Shown here in pieces: positions 7,933 to 16,364 of a stretch of 38,533 bases of DNA. The DNA comes from JAEUJM01 sp044221555 (lineage in GTDB: Bacteria > Actinomycetota > Acidimicrobiia > Acidimicrobiales > DATDAH01): NCBI GenBank assembly GCA_044221555.1, contig JBGAOY010000034.1, positions 1 through 38,533 of the forward strand. Reading direction: 5' to 3'. The position numbers and the translations under genes are program-made. The notes below the pieces were generated by a model. It was not told where the DNA came from and searched no databases. It worked only from the letters and a program-made list of their open reading frames with translations. Positions within the stretch are counted from its first letter, which is position 1; each line of letters starts with the position of its first letter.

Positions 7933-10900
7933 ATGATCCGCAAGCTCGTGTGCTCGACGTTGGTCGCGGTGCTCCTGGGAGCGTTCCTGGTGGCCGCTCC
8001 TCTGTCTGCACCCACTACTACTCCTCCCGCCGCGGCCGACGGCAACGAAGCCCCCGGCAACCCGGCCGCGTTCCGGTCGATCACCGCCGGCAGCAACCAA
8101 ACGTGCGCTCTGTCGGACAACGGCACCGTGAGATGCTGGGGCGCCAACGGCAACGGGCAGTTGGGCCTGGGTGACACTGTCGCTCGGGGCGACGGGCCCG
8201 GCGAGATGGGCGACAGCCTCCCCGCGGTGAACCTGGGCACCGGACGCACCGCCACCGCCATCACCGCCGGCGGCTCCCACACGTGCGCTCTGTTGGACAA
8301 CGGCACCGTGAAATGCTGGGGCTACAACTACTACGGGCAGTTGGGTCTGGGCGACACCGTCAACCGAGGCGACGGGCCCGGCGAGATGGGCGACAGCCTC
8401 CCCGCGGTGAACCTGGGCACCGGGCGCACCGCCACCGCCATCACCGCCGGCTCGATCCACACGTGCGCCCGGTTGGACAACGGCACCGTGAAGTGCTGGG
8501 GTTACAACGTCGACGGGCGGTTGGGTCTGGGCGACACCGTCAACCGGGGCGACCAGCCCGGCGAGATGGGCGACAGCCTCCCCGCGGTGAACCTGGGCAC
8601 CGGGCGCACCGCCACCGCCATCACCGCCGGCGTCGGACACACGTGCGCGCTGCTCGACAACGCCACCGTGAAGTGCTGGGGCAACAATTCGTACGGGGGG
8701 TTGGGTCTGGGCGACACCGCCCATCGAGGCGACGGGCCCGGCGAGATGGGCGACAGCCTCCCCGCCGTGAGCCTGGGCACCGGGCGCACCGCCACCGCCG
8801 TCACCGTCGGCCAGTACCACTCATGCGCGCTGCTCGACGACGCCACGGTGAAGTGCTGGGGCTACAACACCTACGGAGAGTTGGGGCAGGGCGACACCAC
8901 CCATCGAGGCGACGGGCCCGGCGAGATGGGCGACAGCCTCCCCGCCGTGAACCTGGGCACCGGACGCACCGCCACCGCCGTCACCGCCGGCTCGGACCAC
9001 ACATGCGCACGGCTCGACAACGCCACCGTGAAATGCTGGGGCTACAACGGCTCCGGGCAGTTGGGGCAGGGCGACACCGCCCATCGAGGCGACGGGCCCG
9101 GCGAGATGGGCGACAGCCTCCCCGCCGTCGCCCTGTTCACCCCGGCACCCGCCGCGACCATCTCGAAGAACGCCGACGAGGGCACGGTGGTGGCGGGCGC
9201 GGTGATCCACTACCACGTCCGGGTCACCAACACGGGCAACGTGCCGCTGACCGGCGTGACCGTCGCCGACGCCAAGGCGCCGGCCTGCGCCGGGGCGCTG
9301 GCCGACATCGCCGTCGGCGCCAACCGCGTGGTGGGCTGCAACTACACCTCGACGCCGTCCGACATCGGCCTCTACGCCAACACCGCGTCGGTGGACACGA
9401 ACGAGACCGACGCGGTCACGTCGAACACTGCCACGGTGAACGTGACCGCGGCGGCGCAGTCCGAGACCCCGCCGGACTTCGTGCGCACGTGGGGCACCGC
9501 GGGGGGCGGGAACGGGGAGCTGAACGCCCCTCTGGGGGTCGCCATCGGCGTGGCGGGCAACATCTTCGTGGCCGATCAGTACAACCAGCGCATCCAGAAG
9601 TTCTCCGCTCAGGGCACCTACCTCACCCAATGGGGCACCGCGGGCACCGGCGACGGCCAGTTCAACGCGCCGGTCGGGGTGGCCGTCGGCCCCTCAGGCG
9701 TGGTGTACGTCACCGACTACGCCAACAACCGCGTCCAGCAGTTCACCTCCGACGGTGTCTACGTCCGCCAGTGGGGATCGGCCGGCACCGGTGACGGTCA
9801 GTTCAACGGCCCCTGGGGCGTCGCGGTCAACAGCGCCGGCGACGTGTTCGTCACCGACCGGTTGAACAACCGGGTCCAGCAGTTCACCGCCATCGGCACC
9901 TACGTGCGCCAGTGGGGCACGACCGGCTCCGGCAACGGCCAGTTCGGCGACCCGCGCGGCATCGCCGTGGGCAACTCGGACGAGTTGTTCGTCGCCGACT
10001 CGGGCAACAACCGCGTCGAGCGGTTCACCTCGACGGGCACGTTCGTGACCGCGTGGGGCAACACGGGATCGGCCAACGGCCAATTCAACGGGCCCCGCGG
10101 GATCGGGGTCGACGCCGACGGCGACGTGTACGTCGGCGACCAGAACAACCACCGCGTCCAGAAGTACAGCGCGTCGGGCACCTTCGTCACCACGTGGGGC
10201 ACCTCGGGCATCACCCACGGCCGGTTCCAGAACCCAGTGGGGATCGCGGTCACCGGCCACACCGTGTACGTGGTCGACCAGGGCAACAACCGGATCCAGC
10301 AGTTCGCGCCTGCTCCGTCGCCGACGGAGGTCCCGCCGGTGTTCGTCAGGGCCTGGGGAGGGACAGGGTCGGGCGACGGCCAGTTCAACGCCCCCGACGC
10401 GGTCGGCGTGTCCCCGGCGACGGGTGACGTGTACGTGGCCGACCGGGGCAACCACCGCATCCAGCAGTTCACCCGCGAGGGTGTGTTCGTGCGGGCCTGG
10501 GGCACCAACGGCACCGCCAACGGCCAGTTCCGGGAGCCGTCCGGCGTGGCCGTCAGCACCGGCGGTGACGTCTACGTCGCCGAGAAGCTCAACAACCGGG
10601 TCCAGCAGTTCACCGCCACCGGCACGTGGGTGCGCACCTTCGGCACCGGGATCCTGACCAGCCCGGAGGGCATCGCCGTCGGGCCGTCCGGCAACGTCTA
10701 CGTGGCCGACGCCGGTCACAACAAGATCCAGCGGTTCACCGCCGACGGCACCTTCACCTCCTCGATCGGCGCCGCTGGATCCGGCAACGGGCAGCTGTCC
10801 TACGCGCAGGGCGTCGCCGTGTACGGCTCGTCGATCTACGTGGCCGACACCTACAACCGCCGGGTGGAGCAGTTCCTCAACACCGGTGCCTACGTGCGGG

Positions 10901-12378
10901 GTTGGGGGATCTCGGGCTCGGGCAACGGCCAGTTCCAGGAGGTCGACGGGCTCGCCATCACCCCCGGCGGCAACGTGGTGGTCACCGACCCGAACAACAC
11001 CCGCCTGCAGACCTTCACCGGGACCGGCGCCTTCGTCACCACCTGGGGCACCGCCGGGACCGGCGACGGCCAGTTCGTGGCCCCGTCACCGGCCGACGTG
11101 GCCGTCAGCCCCGACGGGTGGGTGTACACCGTGGACCGCACCAACAACCGCATCCAGGAATTCGCGCCGTCGGTCATCCGGGGCACCGTCACCGAGACCG
11201 GCACCGCCGCCTCCCTCGCCGGCACCTGGATCGTCGCGCTCCGCGCCGCCGACTACCACCTCATCGGCGGGACCACCACCGCCGCGGACGGCACCTACCG
11301 CCTGCCCGTCACCCCCGGCAGCTACCGCCTCGAGTTCGCCGACCCCGCCTTCCACCACGACATCGAGTGGTACGACAACCACCCCTTCGACCAGCTCGGC
11401 GCGTCCAACCCCGTCACCGCCACCCTCGGCGCCGCCACCACCGGCATCGACGCCGGCCTGTTCCTGCCCACCGGCACCATCGCCGGCACCGTCACCGAGG
11501 CCGGCACCGGCACCCCCCTCGCCGACGCCGCCGTCGCGGTCATGTCCACCGACGACGCCCACCCCTACTCCGCCGACCTCACCGCCACCAACGGCACCTA
11601 CCGCGTCACCGGGCTCCCCGCCGGCGACTACTGGGTGGTCGCCGCCCTCGCCGACGGCACCCACCAACCCACCTTCCGCGGCGGCACCCACACCCCCACC
11701 GGCGCCACCGTCGTCACCGTCACCGCCAACACCACCACCCCCGGCGCCGACATCGCCATGACCACCACCACCCACGGGCCCCCCACCGCCGGCCTCACCG
11801 GCACCATCACCGACAAGGTCACCGGCGACAACGAGCCCAACGTCGTCGTCGCCGCCCTCCGAGCCGCCGACTTCGGCTTCACCGTCGCCACCTTCACCGA
11901 CACCGCCGGCCACTACAGCCTCACCGTCCCGCCCGGCGACTACTACCTCGAGTTCTTCGACATCACCCACGGCCACGAGTTCGAGTGGTACCAGGAACAA
12001 CCCCATCCCACCTCGCCCGGCGACCTCACCGCCGTCACCGCCCCCGGCACCGCCAGCGAACACCTCATCCCCCTCCACGGCACCGCGGCGGGCACCGTCA
12101 CCGACACCAGCACCAGCCAACCCCTCCCCGGCATCTGGGTCGCGGTCATGTCCGCCACCGACGGCCACGGCGTCGCCGGCACCACCACCGACAGCACCGG
12201 CCACTACACCCTCCCCGACCTCGACCTCGGCGACTACTACCTCGTGTTCATCGACCCCACCGGCCGCCACGACTACGAGCTCCACGACAACACCCCCGAC
12301 ATGGGCGCCGCCACCCCCATCACCATCACCGGCAGCCACACCACCACCACCGACGCCGCCCTCACCCCCACCACCTGA
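7933..12378 (+). CDS. Giant secreted protein: RCC1 repeats, DUF11-like domain, 12 NHL repeats, four carboxypeptidase-regulatory-like domains
   Basis: The protein has 1481 residues, starting at ATG 7933 because that Met aligns with the paralogue; GTG 7921 is an alternative. A Sec signal peptide (MIRKLVCSTLVAVLLGAFLV, then PLSAP) is followed by six RCC1 repeats of exactly 60 residues (about 50-403; core TCALLDNGTVKCWGYN). Next come a DUF11-like Ig-type domain (about 405-508, TISKNADEGTVVAGAVIHYH) and twelve NHL repeats in two groups of six (about 515-794 and 802-1078) joined by a proline linker, that is, two six-bladed propellers. Four Ig-like CarboxypepD_reg-type domains (about 1083-1481) with EWYD/EWYQ motifs end the protein. 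There is no LPXTG and no C-terminal membrane helix, so the product is secreted or held non-covalently. The function is unknown; binding of a ligand or partner cell is inference. Confidence 0.93.
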   Translation: MIRKLVCSTLVAVLLGAFLVAAPLSAPTTTPPAAADGNEAPGNPAAFRSITAGSNQTCALSDNGTVRCWGANGNGQLGLGDTVARGDGPGEMGDSLPAVNLGTGRTATAITAGGSHTCALLDNGTVKCWGYNYYGQLGLGDTVNRGDGPGEMGDSLPAVNLGTGRTATAITAGSIHTCARLDNGTVKCWGYNVDGRLGLGDTVNRGDQPGEMGDSLPAVNLGTGRTATAITAGVGHTCALLDNATVKCWGNNSYGGLGLGDTAHRGDGPGEMGDSLPAVSLGTGRTATAVTVGQYHSCALLDDATVKCWGYNTYGELGQGDTTHRGDGPGEMGDSLPAVNLGTGRTATAVTAGSDHTCARLDNATVKCWGYNGSGQLGQGDTAHRGDGPGEMGDSLPAVALFTPAPAATISKNADEGTVVAGAVIHYHVRVTNTGNVPLTGVTVADAKAPACAGALADIAVGANRVVGCNYTSTPSDIGLYANTASVDTNETDAVTSNTATVNVTAAAQSETPPDFVRTWGTAGGGNGELNAPLGVAIGVAGNIFVADQYNQRIQKFSAQGTYLTQWGTAGTGDGQFNAPVGVAVGPSGVVYVTDYANNRVQQFTSDGVYVRQWGSAGTGDGQFNGPWGVAVNSAGDVFVTDRLNNRVQQFTAIGTYVRQWGTTGSGNGQFGDPRGIAVGNSDELFVADSGNNRVERFTSTGTFVTAWGNTGSANGQFNGPRGIGVDADGDVYVGDQNNHRVQKYSASGTFVTTWGTSGITHGRFQNPVGIAVTGHTVYVVDQGNNRIQQFAPAPSPTEVPPVFVRAWGGTGSGDGQFNAPDAVGVSPATGDVYVADRGNHRIQQFTREGVFVRAWGTNGTANGQFREPSGVAVSTGGDVYVAEKLNNRVQQFTATGTWVRTFGTGILTSPEGIAVGPSGNVYVADAGHNKIQRFTADGTFTSSIGAAGSGNGQLSYAQGVAVYGSSIYVADTYNRRVEQFLNTGAYVRGWGISGSGNGQFQEVDGLAITPGGNVVVTDPNNTRLQTFTGTGAFVTTWGTAGTGDGQFVAPSPADVAVSPDGWVYTVDRTNNRIQEFAPSVIRGTVTETGTAASLAGTWIVALRAADYHLIGGTTTAADGTYRLPVTPGSYRLEFADPAFHHDIEWYDNHPFDQLGASNPVTATLGAATTGIDAGLFLPTGTIAGTVTEAGTGTPLADAAVAVMSTDDAHPYSADLTATNGTYRVTGLPAGDYWVVAALADGTHQPTFRGGTHTPTGATVVTVTANTTTPGADIAMTTTTHGPPTAGLTGTITDKVTGDNEPNVVVAALRAADFGFTVATFTDTAGHYSLTVPPGDYYLEFFDITHGHEFEWYQEQPHPTSPGDLTAVTAPGTASEHLIPLHGTAAGTVTDTSTSQPLPGIWVAVMSATDGHGVAGTTTDSTGHYTLPDLDLGDYYLVFIDPTGRHDYELHDNTPDMGAATPITITGSHTTTTDAALTPTT
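8101..9180 (+). repeat. Six tandem 180-bp RCC1-coding repeats
   Basis: Units start at 8101, 8281, 8461, 8641, 8821 and 9001 with no length change at all. Adjacent units look about 90% identical in DNA. Differences cluster at two places: the tetrapeptide before TCA (GSNQ, GGSH, GSIH, GVGH, GQYH, GSDH) and the loop after CWG (ANGNGQ, YNYYGQ, YNVDGR, NNSYGG, YNTYGE, YNGSGQ). RCC1 propellers usually have seven blades; six units are clear here. Confidence 0.95.
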
Positions 12379-12558
12379 ACGACGCCGACCGCCACGCGAC
12401 CGCCACGCCACCACTCCAGGCGGCGGCACCCCCAGTCGGCGGGGCCGGGCAGAGGGTGGTCGATCCCACCACCCGGTGCCCCGCGTCGCCGCACGCGCGC
12501 TCGCGGCGGGTCCCTGGGCCACGAGCCGCCGGCCTCTGCCACCGAGGCCTCGCGCTGT
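12379..12558. other. Intergenic spacer between the two propeller genes
   Basis: This is very GC-rich non-coding sequence. No convincing ORF, tRNA or strong hairpin was seen. The recognised content lies just after it (shared upstream element, copy 2). Confidence 0.5.
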
Positions 12559-12563
12559 GCCGT

Positions 12564-12599
12564 GAGTCACAGCGCCACCGGTGACCTTCGACCCTGACC
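12564..12599 (+). promoter_or_regulatory. Upstream element shared by the two propeller genes, copy 2
   Basis: GGTGACCTTCGACCCTGACC at 12580-12599 matches copy 1 at 19 of 20 positions. The upstream GTCA half-site (12566-12569) keeps the same 12-nt spacing to TGACCT. The stretch down to the start codon also aligns, including CGCGACG and ATCGGGYGGTGAT. Confidence 0.5.
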
Positions 12600-12658
12600 C
12601 CGTGGGCACGGTGGCGCGACGGTGACGACAGAGAACCCCAGATCGGGCGGTGATGACC

Positions 12659-15600
12659 ATGACCCGCAGGCTCGTGTGCTCGACGATCGTCGCGCTGCTG
12701 CTCGGAGCGCTCCTGGCGGTGGTTCCCGAACCCGCACCGCAGGCCCGGGCGGCCGGGCTCGCTGCCGCGTCCGCCGTCGCCGACGAGACACTGGACGCGT
12801 CGACGTTGGCAGCCGCGCCCGGGTTCGTCCGGACCTGGGGCGGCGCCGGTGCCGGCGACAGCCAGTTCAACGCCCCGTCCGGCGTGGCGATCGACCTCGC
12901 CCACCGCTTCGACGGGACCAGCGCCACCGGGAACGTCTACGTGGCCGACACCGGCAACCACCGCGTCCAGGAGTTCACCCCGAGCGGCGGCTACCTCACC
13001 CAATGGGGCACCTACGGCACCGGCAACGGGCAGTTCCGGTACCCCGAAGGCGTGGGTGTCGGATGGGCCGGGGACGTGTACGTGACCGATGGCGGAGTGG
13101 CCCAGGGCGTCTACAGCCTCGCCGGCAGCCTCCAGCGCTTCACCAACACCGGCGGCTTCGTCAGCCGGACGAACGGAGGTGGTTCTGACACCGCTCAACT
13201 GCCGTGGATGCCGCGCGGCCTGGCCGTCTCCACAGCCTTCCGCGTCTACGTCCTCGACACCTACCTCGGTTACGTCCACAGGTACGCGACCTTCAACGAC
13301 GGGATCCTCGTCTGGCAGGACCTCTGGGGCCGCATCGGCACCGGCAACGGGCAGTTCTACGACCCCGCGGGCGTGGCCACCGACACCGCGGGCAACGTCT
13401 ACATCGTCGACCAGGGCCTCGACCGCGTGCAGAAGTTCACCGCGACGGGCACCTACCTCGCCCAGTGGGGCACCACCGGCAGCGGCAACGGCCAGTTCGA
13501 CGGCCCACGCGGCATCGCCGTCGACGCCACCGGCAACGTCTACGTGGCCGACACCGGCAACGACCGCATCCAGCAGTTCGACACCACCGGCACGTACCTC
13601 ACCCAGTGGGGCACCACCGGCAGCGGCAACGGCCAGTTCAACGCCCCGCGCGGCGTCGCCGTCGACGCCACCGGCAACGTCTACGTCGCCGACACCGGCA
13701 ACAACCGCATCCAGCAGTTCGCCGACACCACCGACCCCACCATCGACCTGCGCACCCCAGCGGCCGGCCAGGTGGTCGAACAGGGCGCCACGGTCGCCGC
13801 CGACTACAGCTGCGCCGACGCGGGCTCGGGAATCGCCTCGTGCACCGGCACGGTTGCCGCCGGCGCCCCGATCGACACCTCGGCCCTGGGCGCCCACCCC
13901 TTCACCGTCACGGCCACTGACCGCGCCGGCAACGACGCGACGGTCACCCACACCTACCGGGTGGTGGCGCCGCCCGCGCAGAACGGGCGCATCGCCTTCG
14001 TCTCCAACCGTGACGGCGACGACGAGATCTTCGTCATGAACGTGGACGGCTCGGGCCAGACCCAGCTCACCCACAACACCGACGCGGACACCGACCCGGC
14101 CTGGTCGCCCGACGGCACGCAACTCGTGTTCACGAGCACGAGGGACGGCAACCCCGAGATCTACACGATGGGCGCCGACGGCACCGGAGCCACCCGGCTC
14201 ACCACCGACGCCGCCTCCGACCACCAGCCCGCCTGGTCCCCCACCGGCACCCGCATCGCCTTCGCCAGCCGGCGTGACGGGAACTGCTCGGCCGGCTCGG
14301 AGGTTTCCTGCGACGAGCTCTACGTGATGGACGCCGACGGCAGCAGCCAGACCAGGCTGACCACGTCGTACAACTACGACAACTGGCCCGCGTGGTCGCC
14401 CGACGGGGCCCGCATCGCCTTCACCTCCGCACGCGACGACAACGCCGAGATCTACGCCATGGACGCCGACGGGACCCACGTGACCCGACTGACCGACCAG
14501 CCGGCCAACGACGCCCAGCCGGCGTGGTCGCCCGACGACCGCATCGCGTTCTTCAGCGCCCGGGACGGCAACGAGGAGATCTGGGTGATGGCGACCGACG
14601 GGACCGGCGCCACCCAGCTCACCGACTCGTCGCCGAACAACGGGGGGCCGGCGTGGTCACCGGACGCCGCCCAGCTCGCCTTCGACACGAACCGCAGCGG
14701 CGACTTCGAGATCTTCCGGATGGCGGCCGACGGATCGGGTCAGACCAACCTCACCGCCACCCCCGGCAACGACTACTCGCCGGCCTGGCAGCCCGTGCAC
14801 GACACGAGCGGCCCGACGGTCACCCTCACGACCCCCGCCGACGGTGCCACCTTCACCCGGGGTGAGGCCGTCACCGCCGACTTCACCTGCGCCGACGCGC
14901 CCGCCGGCGTGGTCTCCTGCACCGGCACGGTGCCCGACGGTGACCCGGTCGACACCGCCACCGTCGGCGACCACGCCTTCACCGTCACCGCCACGGACAA
15001 CGCGGGCAACAGCACCACCGTCACCCACCACTACACGGTCGTGCGGGCCAGCCGGCTCGCGGGCATCGTGACCGAGTACGGCACCGGCGTCCCGCTCGAG
15101 GGCACGTGGGTGATCGCCCTGCGAACCTCGGACTACGGGCTCGCCGGCGGCGCGCTCACCGGTGCCGACGGCCGCTACACGCTGCCCGTCGACCCCGGGA
15201 GCTACGCCATCGAGTTCGTCGACCCCGAGTTCTCCCACGTCATCGAGTGGTACGACGGCCACGGGTATCGAGACCTCGAACAGGCCGACCCGGTCCTCGC
15301 CGTCGCGGGAGCCACGACCACCGTCGACGCCGACCTGCACGACCCCACCGGCGCGGTGTCGGGCACCGTCAACGAGGCCGGCACCATCACGCCCCTCGCC
15401 GGCGCGGTCGTGGCGGTGCTGCCCGTCGGGGTGCCCCGACCCCTCGCCGCCACCACCACGGACACCCATGGCGACTACCGCATCGACGGCCTCCCACCTG
15501 GGGACTACCTGGTCGTGACCGCCCTGCCCCAAGGCACCCACCACACGGCCTTCTACGGCGGCACCACCGACGTCAACGCCGCGGTCCCCGTCACCGTCAC

Positions 15601-16255
15601 CGCCGGCGACACCCGCCCCGACACCTACCTCGTGATGCCCGCCCTCACCGGCGCCCCCGTCGTCGGGCAGGTGACCGGCAACGTCACCGACGACGTCACC
15701 GGGCGCCCCGAGCCCGGCGCCCTCGTCGGCGTCCTGCGCGCCGCCGACTTCGGGTTCACCGCCGCCACCTTCACCGACCAGGACGGCAACTACTCCCTCG
15801 GCGTCGGCGGTGGTGACCACTACCTCGAGACCTTCGACCTCGACACCGGCCACCGGTTCGAGTGGTACGACGACCAGCAGACCCCGGGCGCCTGGAGCGA
15901 GCTCACCACCGTCTTCACCTCCAGCACCGCCGACACGGCGCTCACCCCCCTCGAAGGCAACGTGGCCGGCACCATCACCGAGGCCGGCACCGGCACCCCC
16001 CTCGCCGGCATCTGGGTCGCCCTCATCGGCTACGACACCGGCCAACCCGTCGCCGGCACCACCACCGACGCCAGCGGCCACTACTCCCTCCCCGCCATCG
16101 ACATCGGCGACTACTACGAGGTGTTCATCGACCCCACCGGCACCCACACCCTCGAGTTCGAGCACGACACGGGGAACATGGGCGCGGCGTCCCGAGTCGC
16201 CGTCACCGGCGGGCACACCACCGCCGTCGACGCCGACCTCACCCCCACCACCTGA
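12659..16255 (+). CDS. Giant secreted paralogue: NHL propeller, Ig domain, TolB-like PD40 propeller, Ig domain, four carboxypeptidase-regulatory-like domains
   Basis: The protein has 1198 residues from ATG 12659 (MTRRLVCSTIVALLLGALLA); ATG 12653 is possible. The signal peptide probably ends near PQARA. Six NHL repeats (about 56-355), some irregular, form one propeller. An Ig-like domain with two cysteines (YSCADAGSGIASCTG) follows, then six PD40/TolB blades (about 441-714; IAFVSNRDGDDEIFVMNVDG, PAWSPDGT), a second Ig-like domain (FTCADAPAGVVSCTG) and a four-domain C-terminal module (about 798-1198). That module aligns one-to-one with the module of the preceding gene, including the same ending DLTPTT or ALTPTT. 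It has no sortase signal or anchor. It is a paralogue that kept both ends and exchanged the middle. The function is unknown. Confidence 0.93.
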   Translation: MTRRLVCSTIVALLLGALLAVVPEPAPQARAAGLAAASAVADETLDASTLAAAPGFVRTWGGAGAGDSQFNAPSGVAIDLAHRFDGTSATGNVYVADTGNHRVQEFTPSGGYLTQWGTYGTGNGQFRYPEGVGVGWAGDVYVTDGGVAQGVYSLAGSLQRFTNTGGFVSRTNGGGSDTAQLPWMPRGLAVSTAFRVYVLDTYLGYVHRYATFNDGILVWQDLWGRIGTGNGQFYDPAGVATDTAGNVYIVDQGLDRVQKFTATGTYLAQWGTTGSGNGQFDGPRGIAVDATGNVYVADTGNDRIQQFDTTGTYLTQWGTTGSGNGQFNAPRGVAVDATGNVYVADTGNNRIQQFADTTDPTIDLRTPAAGQVVEQGATVAADYSCADAGSGIASCTGTVAAGAPIDTSALGAHPFTVTATDRAGNDATVTHTYRVVAPPAQNGRIAFVSNRDGDDEIFVMNVDGSGQTQLTHNTDADTDPAWSPDGTQLVFTSTRDGNPEIYTMGADGTGATRLTTDAASDHQPAWSPTGTRIAFASRRDGNCSAGSEVSCDELYVMDADGSSQTRLTTSYNYDNWPAWSPDGARIAFTSARDDNAEIYAMDADGTHVTRLTDQPANDAQPAWSPDDRIAFFSARDGNEEIWVMATDGTGATQLTDSSPNNGGPAWSPDAAQLAFDTNRSGDFEIFRMAADGSGQTNLTATPGNDYSPAWQPVHDTSGPTVTLTTPADGATFTRGEAVTADFTCADAPAGVVSCTGTVPDGDPVDTATVGDHAFTVTATDNAGNSTTVTHHYTVVRASRLAGIVTEYGTGVPLEGTWVIALRTSDYGLAGGALTGADGRYTLPVDPGSYAIEFVDPEFSHVIEWYDGHGYRDLEQADPVLAVAGATTTVDADLHDPTGAVSGTVNEAGTITPLAGAVVAVLPVGVPRPLAATTTDTHGDYRIDGLPPGDYLVVTALPQGTHHTAFYGGTTDVNAAVPVTVTAGDTRPDTYLVMPALTGAPVVGQVTGNVTDDVTGRPEPGALVGVLRAADFGFTAATFTDQDGNYSLGVGGGDHYLETFDLDTGHRFEWYDDQQTPGAWSELTTVFTSSTADTALTPLEGNVAGTITEAGTGTPLAGIWVALIGYDTGQPVAGTTTDASGHYSLPAIDIGDYYEVFIDPTGTHTLEFEHDTGNMGAASRVAVTGGHTTAVDADLTPTT

Positions 16256-16287
16256 GCGTCCCGACGCCGGGCGACCTAATCGGGGAA

Positions 16288-16332
16288 TCTCGACGACATG
16301 GCGCGCGCACTGCGCGCGCCATGTCGTCGAGA
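16288..16332. terminator. Perfect 21-bp stem hairpin between convergent genes
   Basis: Arms 16288-16308 and 16312-16332 are perfect reverse complements with a 3-nt loop (ACT). The inner part is GCGCGCGC. It lies 32 bp after the stop of the propeller gene and 32 bp after the stop of the convergent minus-strand gene, so it can serve both as a bidirectional terminator. There is no U-tract. Confidence 0.75.
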
Positions 16333-16364
16333 ACACGGTCGGTCGCGGGCCCGACCTGGGTTGC

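Noticed and set aside
7933..7965. Possible lipobox (LVCS) at the start of both propeller proteins
   Set aside because: The cysteine lies only about seven residues from the start, before the hydrophobic segment, so it cannot be a lipoprotein cleavage site.
10626..12584. 652-codon plus-strand frame inside the first propeller gene
   Set aside because: Composed almost entirely of R, H and P; an out-of-frame shadow of ACC/GCC-rich codons.
7797..16255. Mobile element carrying the propeller genes
   Set aside because: No transposase, integrase, terminal inverted repeats or target-site duplication could be identified.
16256..16364. Possible small RNA between convergent genes
   Set aside because: The perfect hairpin is explained by a bidirectional terminator and no promoter is seen.
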